Positions 30,095 through 41,286 of a stretch of 64,000 nucleotides of DNA are shown here, in pieces (within the stretch, counting starts at the first letter, position 1; each line of letters opens with the position of its first letter). The notes below the pieces were generated by a model, which was not told the DNA's origin, searched no databases, and saw only the letters and a list, made by a program, of their open reading frames with translations. A program made the position numbers and the translations under genes. This stretch comes from Septoria linicola. Taxonomy: Eukaryota; Ascomycota; Dothideomycetes; Mycosphaerellales; Mycosphaerellaceae. Where the stretch lies: assembly GCA_024114885.1 (NCBI GenBank), contig CP099423.1, forward strand, positions 1,550,001 through 1,614,000. The letters are read 5' to 3'.

Positions 30095-30675
30095 ATGGCA
30101 TCTTCTCTGCAAACACTACAAACCTTCTTCGGTCTCAATTCCTCGGCCACCCAACCAAGTCTCACAGCAACCTACATAACCTTCCACTTCATCTTCGCCT
30201 ACGCTGGCATTTCCACGCGTCCTTGGAAAGCCCACTACAAGCTCGATCACCAAGTTTCTCCACGACAAGACTTGACAAAGTATGGTCCGAAAGGTATCCA
30301 GTCCCAGAACATATCTCTCAATTAGAAGGAACATGAATTGATCCTCAATCCGTAGCCGTCGCAGCAGGAAAACTCACCCAAGCACAACTGAACCAAATCC
30401 ATCGCGTACAAGGCGCCCACGAGAATAGCGTCGAGCATTTTCCTCTTTTAGTCGGCACGCTCCTCTTCGCGCACATTGCAGGACTGCCGCACGATGTGAT
30501 CAACAGGACTGGAGCGTACTATACAATCGCAAGACTTTTGTATACAGTTTCGTACATTTTCATCACGGATGCGAAGCTGGCGCTGCTGAGAGGAGTGGCG
30601 TGGTGGGCGAGTAATGTGATTTGTTTGAGGTTAGTTTTGCTGGCGGGGAGGGGGATTAATAATGCTAGTGTTTGA
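30095..30675 (+). CDS. MAPEG-family membrane protein
   Basis: Two exons (30095-30293 and 30356-30675; 62-nt intron) give 172 aa. The splice restores QDLTKYGPKAVAAGKLTQ followed by the MAPEG signature region IHRVQGAHENSVEHFPLLVG, then two or three further hydrophobic spans (LLFAHIAGLP, YYTIARLLYTVSYIFI). MAPEG proteins are integral membrane enzymes or relatives of microsomal glutathione transferases; in fungi many are uncharacterised. The N-terminal span (ATYITFHFIFAYAGI) precedes a cytosolic loop. Without splicing the ORF stops at 30325, which would remove the signature. Confidence 0.88.
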
Positions 30676-31053
30676 TTGGAGTGAGGTCTGATATGGATTT
30701 CGCGGAAGGTAACCATATGCTTCAGACATGTTGTGAGCAAAACGACTAACAGCGACACGTTTGATTGTCTTAAAGCGTATCGTTTCATTGAGAGGAGGTA
30801 TCAGCACGATGTTCCTGCAGTCAATAGCTTGTCTCAGTCTGGAATCTAGCGCCGAGTCAATCTACGTGGTCGGGCAAAGTGAAGTGAAGTGAATCGTTCT
30901 CTCGTCTACAGTCCTGTCTCGTTGTGTGGCTGAATGCCAGGCACCTGGCCTGATCGTCTCAGCATGCAATCCAGTTAATCCTCGGATCTACTCATGCCAT
31001 CGTGACCGTACTCGTTGCTGTTTTTCGACCAACTTTCCTAACTCCTTGTGCAT
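30676..31053. other. Convergent intergenic region
   Basis: Between the 3' ends of the MAPEG and aspartate aminotransferase genes. Nothing recognised. Confidence 0.45.
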
Positions 31054-32628
31054 CTACGAAGTCTCACGAACCACAGCATCGACCGACTTGGCAAAGTAGT
31101 CAATGTTCTTCGTGTTGAGACCAGCCATGGAGATACGGCCGTTCTTGGTCATGTAGATGTGGTAGTCGGTGCGCAGCTTCTCCACCTGCTTCTCGTTGAG
31201 GCCGGTGAAGGAGAACATGCCAATCTGGTCGGTGATGTGATTCCATGTGCCAGGTGTCTTGTGCTCCTCGAGACGAGACCGCAGTTCCTTGCGCATCTCC
31301 TTAATACGCCCAGACATGGTGCGTAGGTCTTCCTCCCACTGTGCGAAGAGCTTGTCGTCATTGAGGACGAGCGATGCGATGCGGGCACCGTATGCTGGAG
31401 GGTTGGAAATTTCGGAACGCTGCAGGATAGCCAGCTGCGAGCCAACACGCTGCGTGGTCTCTGCGGCGTTGGAGCCGGGCGATGTGACGAAGTGGAAGCA
31501 GCCTGCACGCTCACCGTACAGACCGAAGTTCTTGGCGTAGGATTGAGCGATGACGAGCTCGAATCCCTGCTCGACGAAGTAGTTGATTGCCCAGCCGTCA
31601 GTCTCGAGCGAACCCGAAGCGAAGCCCTGGTAGGCAGTGTCGAAGAAGGGGAAGTGCTTCTTGGCCTTCATAACTTGTGCGATCTCCTTCCACTGATCCT
31701 TCGTGGCATCCACACCAGTTGGATTGTGAGCACATGCATGAAGCAGAATCACGCTGCCCTCTGGAGCCTCCTTCAGTGCACCGATCATGCCCTCGAAATC
31801 CAATCCCTTCGTCTTCTTGCTGAAGTATGGGTACTGCTTGACTGGAAGCTGCACATTGCCGAAAATCTGGTTGTGGTTGGCCCATGTTGGATTGCTCACA
31901 TAGACTGCCTTCGCTGCTGAGTTTGAGGGGTTGTAGAATTTGGCGAGAAAGAGGGCACCAAGATGGACAGCTCCAGTGCCGGAGATGGTCTGTAGTGAGA
32001 TGGCGCGCTTCTCGGCGATGGCGGGTGAGTTCTTGCCCAAAATGAGCTTTTGCGAGGCGGCTGTGAAGTCTGGAAGACCGGCGATTGGGAGGTATTCGTG
32101 GTTCAGGTCTGGGTCGTTGCGAAGTAGCTCGTCTGCCTGAAGTCTTGGTTAGCGACAGAGCATGTGGCTTGCATGCTCTACAAATTGTTGTGGATGTCTA
32201 GTGTCTTTCGTTCGGATAACAGCTCAACTGCTTCAACCCGAACGTGCCCACACATGAGTCAACAGCTTTGATCTCTGCTGAACGTCTGCTGCCTCACTTC
32301 ATGCAATCGCCATGAACCACCATTGCCGCCGCCTCGCAATTGAAAGAGTCGCACATCACTGACACGCGAGACTCACCTGCTTGACGACGGGCAGAACCCA
32401 CGGCTTAGCATTGTCGTCTCTGTAAGCTCCAATGCCCAGATCCACCTTCTTGGAGTCGGTGTCCTTGCGGTATGCGGCCATCAGACCAAACAGCGGATCC
32501 TCTGGCGCAAGAGGAACGACATCCTGCGAAAAGGCCGTAGCCGCGCTTTCTCCAACCGATCCCATCGTGAGTTGTCCTTTGAGTTGTTGAAGTCGGTGTT
32601 TGGAAGTTTGCGTGTTGGAGGTTGACAT
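31054..32628 (-). CDS. Aspartate aminotransferase, cytosolic type
   Basis: Two exons (32628-32377 and 32136-31054) joined across a 240-nt intron (GTGAGT, gctaac branch, TTCAG) give 444 aa. Substrate-domain start VPLAPEDPLFGLMAAYRKD, VDLGIGAYRDD, HACAHNPTGVDATKDQW and the PLP lysine in SYAKNFGLYGERAG (about residue 285) identify a class I aminotransferase exchanging amino groups between aspartate and 2-oxoglutarate. C-terminal QIGMFSFTGLNEKQV and KNGRISMAGL match the family. A second ATG (MGSVGES, residue 22) would give 423 aa, nearer the cytosolic family length; the first 21 residues have no clear targeting signal. The intron is much longer than others in the window. Confidence 0.95.
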
Positions 32629-33678
32629 AGCGGGACAAGCTCAGTGGTCTATTATGTAAATTCTGTGGAGTAAAGGGTCCTTGCCTAAAACGTGGATGCG
32701 GCAACGGAAGGCAGGCGCGCGCGTCTCGGATTTGTGGAGAGATGGAACGACGTGCTGTTTCACTTGCCAATATCACGGTGAAATGGATGGTTATACAAGT
32801 GAGAGTGCAGACGACCAGGACAAAAGGCGCGCTGACGACGGGCTCCGATTTCTTTTCGATCGCATGTGATGATATCAAGACACCATCTGGAGCATTACCT
32901 TGCAACCTAGGCAAGTAGTCCACACGCCACTCAGGAACCATCCACGGAGCCGAGGCATGGGTCCCTGGTCACTTGCGTGTCCGCCTTCTACGGCGACCCG
33001 TTGGCCTGAGCATGAGGCATCACGCTGCCATCGTGTTGCACAGATGGCGGAACATCCGCGAGCTGCTGAAGTGAACGGCACTGCAACGCTGCATAGCTCT
33101 AGTTCTTCCGAACGTGTAGGTAAATTTGTCCGAAGAACCAATTATCCGTGCTGTTTCTGCCACTGCTTGCGAGCCAAGTCTCCAGTGGTAGACATCAGTG
33201 CCACGAGCTGCCCAGAGGAAGTGAAAATATACACTCCTTGTGCACTATTCCCAGGCCATCAAACACGGCAGCAATTAATTTGTTCCCTTGTGGTATGAGC
33301 TCCACAGACTATGCAGGTCGAAGCCAGAGAAACAGTGATAGGGAATACTGGTACCACCTCCAAGCAGGTGGCCACGACTCACTAAATTGCATACAGCAGG
33401 GACAGTCGCGATGCCACTTTTGTACCTTCTGTTCTATGTAAAGGTCTAGTCTCACTCAATCAGCGACCGTAATGCAGTCAAGCGTGAAGACATACCATAG
33501 CTTCCACAGCATGCAAGAACGCTAACCCAAACTTGTTTTCCAGGCCTACACGATCAAATGCTGCTGAGCTGTGAAATGCCTGAGGGTATACTACTTCGCC
33601 GAACCAACCTTGCCCTCCCAAATTGTGCTACACATGTCGCTCCAAACGCCTTGAATGCTATTCGTGGTGCGTCGTGTG
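32629..33678. other. Intergenic
   Basis: Promoter side of the aminotransferase gene and 3' side of the Ran-binding gene. No gene recognised. Confidence 0.45.
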
Positions 33679-35373
33679 TCACATTTCCTCTTGTAGAGCC
33701 TTGACTTTGTCGAAAAGCTCAAGCGCGTTGACAGCTTTGACCTTGAGAGGATGTTAGTAAGACCATATGTATAGGACCGCGCGGAAATGTGTTACCTTCA
33801 ATTGCAGGAGCTGCAACTCTGTCTTGTCGTCGATAGTGCCCATGAAGTAGACATAGCTACCATTAGGTCTGCTGCCGTCCGGCTGCCCGAACTTGATCTG
33901 TGGCAATATTGGTGTGTTGAGGAGCACCCTGTGGGAGCCGTCGGCACGCATCAATAGTCGTGCTGCTGTCTTGGTATCGTCGTCATCGTGAAGCGGCCGT
34001 TGCACATTCAATCGTAGCACTCCAACACCGCGTTCTCGCCACTCCTTCTTGCCGTCCTCGGTGGCGGCAAAGTTGTACAGTTTGGCACGGCAGGTCATCT
34101 CTATAGACTCTCCCTCTTCGCCAGTCTCAATGTCTTGCGCGTAGAAACGCTCATCTTGCTTGTCCGACTCTTGAGAGAGTGGGCTCTTGTAGCCAGCAGC
34201 ATCCTCTTCGTCGTCTGGCCCATCTTCTGGCTCGTCTTCGTCTCCAGCCGCACCGAACTGCTTTGAGCTGGATCCCAGGGGAGCAGTGGCTTTGCCGCTC
34301 GCAAAGCTCGACAGACCACCACCTCCTAGGCTGCTGAAGCCGGTCGCTCCTAGACCTCCGCCGAAGCCACCATTGCTGGCTCCCAGACTGCCGAAGCCCG
34401 ATGAACCTGACCCAAAAGCACTACCGCTCCTAGCAGTAGAGGCAAACGCAGACTGCTGACCAAGCGCTCCCCCAAACGCGCTGCCGGTAAGCTTTGGCGT
34501 CTCGTTCTCGGCGCTCGCCAGTGGGCTCTTGGCTCCACTTCCGAACCCACCACCCAAGCCTGGGCCACCCGTGGTCTTACCAAGGGAACCAAAACCAGAA
34601 GCAGACGATCCTGCGAGAGCGCCAAACTTGGAAGAAGCAAAAGCGCTCGTGGACGTTCCAGCAGCCGGAGTGGCACCTCCAGCAATAGCGCCAAATGGTG
34701 AGGAAGATGATGTGTTGCCGAACGCACTACCTGGCGGTAACTTGCCTGCGGACCCCTCTTTGGAATCTGCCTTTGATTCAGCCGTCGAGGCAGCCGTCTG
34801 TTTGGCCAAGAGTTCAGAGGTAGCTAGGGAGGTGTTTTCGGCGATGACAGCCTCCGCATCATCAGTCGTAGAATGTAGCCTGCTTCTCTTAGTCTTTGGA
34901 CTGGCCAATGCCTCGACTGCAGCTTCTTTATCGCTGTTCCGATCCGGAGTTGTGGCGCGTGGAGTGTTACTCTTGCCATTCGCGTCCCCCGTGCTTCCCT
35001 CGAGATCCTCTGCGTCTCTTGACCGCTCGCTTGAGGTCTTGCGTTGCCCGTTGTTCAGCGCATGCTCCTCCGCAGTACTATCTCGTGACCGCTTCCGGTT
35101 GTGCAGTTTGGAGGCCGCTGATACCGCTGGCTCTGCCTGCTCGGGCTCGACCTCTTCGAAGCTTCGTTTGCGCTGTACTCTACCTCGTGTCTCGTCGCTT
35201 TCGCCTGAAGGCTCGCTTGTTCCGGCACTGGTCGGCGCAGGCGCGTCTTCTATGTCGCTGTCTGTTCGCACTGCGTTCGGGTCATGGATGTTGGCCTTCT
35301 TCAGCTTCTCGCGGGCTGACTTCTCCCCACCCTCAGTGTCGGAGAGTATCACATTGTCCTTGTCTATGGCCAT
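33679..35373 (-). CDS. Ran-binding FG-repeat protein, Yrb2/RanBP3/Nup2-like
   Basis: Two exons (35373-33796 and 33741-33679; 54-nt intron with a tactaac branch) give 546 aa; the short last exon supplies the end VKAVNALELFDKVKALQEEM. The N-terminal half is acidic/Ser-rich with basic clusters (KRSFEEVEP, KLHNRKRSRD) that may be nuclear localisation signals. The middle (about 220-375) has many FG-type dipeptides (SAFGNTSSSSPFG, GSGSSGFGSLGASNGGFGGG). The C-terminus is a Ran-binding domain: EGESIEMTCRAKLYNF, then EWRERGVGVLRLNVQ and RVLLNTPILPQIKF. It is expected to bind Ran-GTP in nuclear export or at the pore. Yrb2/Hba1 is the best guess; Nup2 is the alternative. Confidence 0.88.
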
Positions 35374-36169
35374 GGTGATGGTATCTGGAGGACCGCTTTT
35401 GCCGATCTTGCAACTGTCCAGTCAACAATGTGTCACCAGACAGTCTTTTGGGGTAGCAGGTGTCCTCAAACCCGCAGTTGCAGAGCAGAAAGCGTGGCTT
35501 CGAGGTGTTGTCGATCGGCAATTACTCGCTGGTGGTGGGGCCGACCAATAGCAGCGCAAATTGCGCTTTTCACGGCCTGAGAAGCGGTGAGGCGAGATTA
35601 GAGGTCGCCTTCGTTGTCGAGGTGCGTTCGTGGAAGTGAACACGAGAAGCAGCTAGCCGTCAGGTCAACGTGGGTTAGGCGGCAGTCTCTCTCGTGGGCT
35701 TATCGTGCGTGCCCGCTCGACAAAATCGAGAAGTTCGTTCTTCCTGCAACAAAGCCTCGTTCAGGTATCCGTCAAGATGCAAGCGAGCAAAGGGATATCT
35801 GTGGAGGAGAAGACCCAGCAACGCGAAGGCGGGCAAAAGAAGCGAGTCGAATATGCAGCCGTGTTCTACAGCAGGACTTAGAACTAACCTTGAAGTGTGG
35901 TGTGTGGGTCGAACGAGAAACATGTGTGAGGGGTGCTCACTTGAACTTGACTTGAAATTCATTCACCTTTCGACGCTATCACAGGATCACTTTCATGGAC
36001 AATCCTCATGCTCACAAGAATAAGTGCAAGTCCAGTATGACAGTATGTCTCATTCATTATTTCATTGTTATCGTTACAGCTTTGTCTCGCTGCCGAGCAG
36101 CTTTACTCATGCCTCTCTTTCAGAGCGAGAACTCAGGGCATGACCGAGTGTTGATCTCATGGCGACCAT
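35374..36169. other. Intergenic
   Basis: Between the Ran-binding gene start and the sedolisin 3' end. No gene recognised. Confidence 0.45.
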
Positions 36170-38215
36170 CTAGATCGACATGAAGACCTTCAGCAACGCT
36201 GGGTAATTTGGCGTGCCCAGTCCAGTGACCGGGTCCCAGCCCTTAGCCGCCGTGAAGCCGTTGGTGTTGCATCCTGGGTTGCTGCCAACAGTGATGTCGT
36301 GCATAGCCGAAGGATTCTTGTACAGTGTTGGGTTGACGTATCCGATGGTAGGCTTGCCAGCCTTCAGACGCTCATCATTGATACGAGTGAGCAACGCGGC
36401 CCACACAGGGCACGAAGCAGAAGTACCACCAATCAAGGTTGGGGCGCCCATGGTGAAGACGACAATGTTATCGCCAACAGCACTGACATCAGGATATCCT
36501 CTTCCACTGCGGTTGTAGATGCCGTTGCCGTACGTGTTGCCAGTGTAGTAAGGGTACTGGTCACCAGCAGTCTTGAAGTAGTTCGAGACAGCTGTGTCCT
36601 GGTACGCTGGGCGTGGGTAGATGTTGGAGAAACCTCCGCCAGACTAAGTGAGAGTTAGCAGTGTCTGAACAGTACAGCAAAAGGTGACTTACTGGGAAGC
36701 GAGTGGTAGCAGTCTCAACATCCTTCTTGGCATCGCCAGTGAGGACCGTGGAGCCAACGGCCAAGATGTATGGGCATGACGCTGGGAAGTCAGGGTTGAA
36801 AACCTTCTGGTTGATGCAGCCGTTGTCGCCAGTCACAGGACGTCCAGAAACACCAGAATCACCAGAGGCGACCACAGTGGTGACACCCTGCATTCCGAGC
36901 TTTAGGATCTCAGCACATTGACGTTGCTGGTACGAAGCTGGGAGATCTGGCTCCTGGCCACCGTAAGAGATCGAGATGACGTTTGTTGGCTTGTAAACGC
37001 CACACTGCTTCTGGCCCTTGTAGGCTCCGGCAGCGTTGCTTGGGTTGGGGTAGACTGGGTCAAGGTCTGGCTGCTCAATATCGCCAGTCTTGCAGTACGA
37101 TCCATCAATGGCATCGAAGAAGTTGTTAAGGAAGCCTGCATAGGTGTAGTTCGCCTCGTAGACTGGGTCATCGGTCTGGAACAGAATGCTGTTCTGTGGC
37201 CAGATGATAGGGTAGGAGATCTCGAAGTCGAGGTCCGATTCTGGACCAGCTGAGGTCACTGGGTTGGGAGCGGTCGCACCATCAATCGCATCAAGCTTAG
37301 GGTGAGTGCCTTGTGGGATGCGCTGCTGAAGCGTCAAGAAGAACAAGTTAAGGTCCTCCTGAGCGTAGACATCGCCAAGATCCTCGAAGATACCAAGCTC
37401 GTTGCCAGGAACAGCGGTGGTAGCCTTTGTGAAGTTGTACATCGCCTCGATACACGAAGGAGTGATAGCGACGTCACAAAGTGCAAGCAAAGGAGCTGCG
37501 AGAATGCTCTCGATGGACTGCGGCAGTGCCTTGAGAAGAGGTGGCTGAGTTGGTTGACCCTTGCCCCATCCAAAGGTGCGCTTCTCGATGTCCTTCTTTG
37601 GCGTGTCCCGGGTGTTCATAAGCTTGATACCAGGCGTGATGTAATCAATGTGGCGCTTGACCTCGTGGTGGACATGGTACTCGTCACAGCCGATAGTGGA
37701 CTTGCCAGTGTCCTGGTGCTCGTAGAAGTGGTACTTGGCTTGGAGGAGTGCCTCGGCCTCCTGAACACTGGCGTCGAACTGGATCCACTGTTTGTTGACA
37801 GACTGAGAGATACGCTCAGGCGACAATCCTGCATCGACCAGCCAGCTCTTAACAGCATCAACAGCGTGGCTAGCTGGGGCGAAGAGGTCGTGGACTTCCT
37901 CGGCAGTGTAGTACTTTCCGTAACGGGCGGAATCTGGATCGGAACTGTAATAGCACGTCAATATCGTGCAACATAGACATTCTATTTGTAGTTGCTGACT
38001 TACACTTCCATCAACCATTCGTGTCCCTTGTGAAGATTCTCCTGGACCAGCCCAATGCGCATTGGCATTCTGACGTCGCTGCGAAGGCGTTCGCCCTTGA
38101 CCCAGTTCTCAGTGGCAGCACGCTTCTCGTGGAGCACATGGCGCTGCACGTTAGCTGGAGCAGCAATAGCTGCCCCCAGCAGAGTTGCTGCTGCGGTAAG
38201 GCTGATGAAATGCAT
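36170..38215 (-). CDS. Secreted sedolisin (S53) protease, tripeptidyl-peptidase/aorsin-like
   Basis: Three exons (38215-38004, 37944-36693, 36643-36170; introns 59 and 49 nt) give 645 aa. A signal peptide (MHFISLTAAATLLGAAIA) is followed by an activation propeptide (VLHEKRAATENWVKG, HEWLMEVSDPDSARYGKYYT across the first splice). The catalytic domain has FPSGGGFSNIYP across the second splice, the nucleophile Ser in IGGTSASCPVWAAL (about residue 562) and the calcium-site Asp in GWDPVTGLGTPNY. The Glu/Asp of the triad should lie in the 250-330 region. Sedolisins are acid-active serine-carboxyl peptidases that digest external protein, often induced by nitrogen limitation or acidity. The gatgtgatgtgatgtgag just upstream of the ATG is a short GATGT repeat. 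Confidence 0.95.
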
Positions 38216-39988
38216 CTTGAGTGATGTGATGTGATGTGAGACAAACCCACCTGTGACTCGCCCCCATATTTATACTGACTTCTGTCGCTATATCTTCGCT
38301 CAAAGCTCCTCGGTCTAGTGTCGATGCTTCAGAACTCCAGCCAACTAAAGACGACTATATCTGAATGACATGCGTGACATGGTCCTAAAAGAGAAGGTCG
38401 TGTGCCAGCTGCTTGTTTACGCTTTGGCTAAGCAACATGGCTTGCAACGATCGGCAATGGCAAAGGCTTTAGCAAGCTTGATTGACGGGGTTCTCCCGTC
38501 TCTATATGGCACTTCTGCGAGCTGGCGAGCTGTGATTCGAGCTGAGATGGTAAGCTTGAAAGAAAGTCGCTGCACGAGCGCCACCGCCGACTGAGTGTGG
38601 TAGGCCAAGGCGCCATCGTTGCTTCTCTGGTGCCAGCTTCCGATCAGAACAGGGCGTCACTCGGCATGCTGATAACAGTGGAGAAGAGGAGTATGTTGAA
38701 GAACCGAAAGGCTGTGGTGAAGATCAGCGGTGGCTTGACCGAGGACAAATACGCCGAATGCGGAGACTTCGACACTCAATCTCCCGCGCAAGAGGTGTCC
38801 GTGGCTGCATCAGCATCATCAGCATCACGTCTGCGATGTATCATTGCCAGTGCCGATGAAGAAGAAGCAATGCCTGGACACAAGCGTGAGAAAGAGCAAT
38901 GATCGTGCATGTCTCGGTAGTGGCAGACCTCGGGATGTTCCAGTCTTGCGCACAGCTGAACCAGACGCCACGACTGGCGCGAGTGCAAGAGGTACATGCC
39001 AGTAGACGAGGGGCCCTAAGCTCGAGCGTGGATACATGAGCGACGGTCACAGCCACAGACGTGGTCGCAATGGCATGTGTGCGTAGAGCGCCCATCCTAG
39101 CGGCTAGCATACCGAATGCGGCGTATGATTTGCAGTCAAGCTCTCTGGCTACACAGCGGACACAACCAGAGGCGATATGGAGCCGTAGACCAGCTTCTCA
39201 CCTGTCCGATCATGTTGGCTCCCTCAACCAGAAAGATGCATTCTGGGTGTTGTACGATGCTTGACAGTCATTTCGGCGATAGCGGTATCGGTTCACCATC
39301 GTGTTCTTCAGCACGCTCATCGTCTGCGCTCCCTGAGCGCCAATTAGTTGGAATGGAGTGCAAAGAAGTGTAAGTGTGATTGGAATCTCAAGTCAGATAG
39401 GCACGATTGCACGGCATAGCGCAAGACGTCGTCGCCATGCTCTGCAAACCTGATGGTGTCTGCGATCTCCTAGCGGAAGCCATTCATCTGACTTCTGAGG
39501 GACGACATGAAGAGGCCTGCTGCCGACACCTTCTGCGGTCCCAGATCGACGGCTTTTGTAGACCATGGGATGCAGCCACGACGCCATTAAGCTCTTATTG
39601 CATGTGAGTATGCCACCGTGCTGATGCAGAACTAATGCTCCGATACCTAGACGCAGCACTCAAGTTCGTTGTAACTCGAGTACCTTCAACAGTACTGTCA
39701 AGGTCGCTCAACCTCAGCTGGTGCACAAAGAGCACTCTTGCTGTAGCCGCACACAGGCTAGAACGCTGGGCGCGTGGTGGGCTTCAATGTTCGCTCCTCT
39801 GTCTGTGAATGTGTAAATCCATGTCAAAGAGGTGAAGCAGTATGAATCGGGAAGTAGTAAGGAAGGTGCAGTGTCGTGAGGCGTGCCTTCCTTCACGAAC
39901 GGCAGCCTGCAAGTTTCGAAGCTCCAAATTTCTACTTACGCTCAGACGATCCACACACGCAACATAGACCTTGCACATCGCTCCGAGC
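38216..39988. other. Intergenic, no supported gene
   Basis: About 1.8 kb between the sedolisin start and the next F-box-like gene. A catcagcatcatcagcatcac tract lies near 38808. ORFs such as 38597-38902 (plus, non-ATG start) have no motif. Confidence 0.45.
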
Positions 39989-41061
39989 ATGGAACTCGAT
40001 CAGAACACGAATGCAACTTGCTGTCAGCCGGAACCGCATGAACAACAAGCGACATCGATAGACCAACCCGCCGCCCTGGCTATCGACCCCCCTTCTGAAG
40101 CAGAGCTTCGAAAGCTTGTGACCAAAGCGGCTCGAGCGAGTAAATACGTAGATCCGGAGCTGCGCAGGACCTTCGCTCAAATGGCGCAACAGGTGATTGT
40201 GCGATGCTTCATCTGGGTTCTCGATCAAGTGCTAATGCCTAGAAGGACAGCGTCACTCCGTTTCGTTTCCTCGATCTCCCCTCGGAGCTCAGGACTCGCA
40301 TTTACGAGTCACTGATGCTCAGGAAAGACCCACGGATGATTCCCAGTATCTGTGGCCGGGGAAAATCTGACGGCACCAAGCCACATAAGATTTGTCTAGT
40401 CAATCGTCAGATTCGTCAGGAGGCTCTCTCAATCTTCTACGGAGGCAACATCTTCCGCGCGCACATCCACCGCAACGACTTCTCGTTCTTTACGAGCTGG
40501 CTGGATCTGATCGGGGACGCCAATCGTAAGCGCTTAAGGACTGTTCATTTTGCACTGCAAGATCGCTGGCTTTGTGCTGATGGAGTGCTCGACCTCGTCC
40601 GCACCCTCACACGGATCTCAGGAACAGAGAAGCTTGCCTTTACAATCGACACCAAAGACTGGGTGCACAACTACTCGAGAGCCTATAACTCCGTCCCGCG
40701 CGAACACGTCACGAACGGAAAACCAATCCAGAAAACATTCAAAATGCTCGAGCGCGCTCTCATCCTGGTCCAGACTCTTCGAGAGGCTGGGGACGTCTCT
40801 GAGACGAAGCTGAGATACGAGTTTCGCAAGTGGCTGGATGTCAAGGGCTACAAGTGCAGCGGCCATACAGCGCCAAGCGTTGTCCATGAGAAGGAAACAG
40901 AATATTATGGCTTCTGTAGCATTACCGGACGCGAAACGAGCCAGTTCAATCCCATCTCCTGCGACCGAGGATTCAGTGCTCTGTACGAGGAGATGAGGAA
41001 GGCATATGGTCCTCACGACACTGACAGTGAGGAGGAGATCGAGGAGGGCTTGCGTGGATGA
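39989..41061 (+). CDS. F-box-like (DUF7730-type) protein
   Basis: Two exons (39989-40192 and 40243-41061; 50-nt intron, gctaat branch) give 340 aa. The splice restores FRFLDLPSELRTRIYESLML, the F-box-like motif, followed by KICLVNRQIRQEALSIFYGGNIFRAHI, the family's second conserved block. Residues 1-68 are an acidic/Ala-rich leader with helical DPPSEAELRKLVTKAARASK. The C-terminus is acidic (DTDSEEEIEEGL). The role in protein turnover or as a scaffold is inferred from the domain only. Confidence 0.82.
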
Positions 41062-41286
41062 GGTACCCGGGAATCAGGGGCGTTTCTCGTGTACCACCAG
41101 GGCACGACATGAGGTATGGTGTCGCTTCTCAAGCAGAATGTCCAGTTTTCGTATGAGAGCCTTCTCAGTGGCAGCGTCTACTACGGGAATTGGCTCATCG
41201 ATGCATGCTTGATACGAGATACAGAAACTTGACACCAGAAAGTGGTGCTCAAAGCCCGGCTGTTCTATCTGTATGATAGAGCTCAT

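Noticed and set aside
30095..30325. Stand-alone 76-aa protein at the MAPEG locus
   Set aside because: It is exon 1 read into the intron; splicing at 30293/30356 restores the MAPEG signature.
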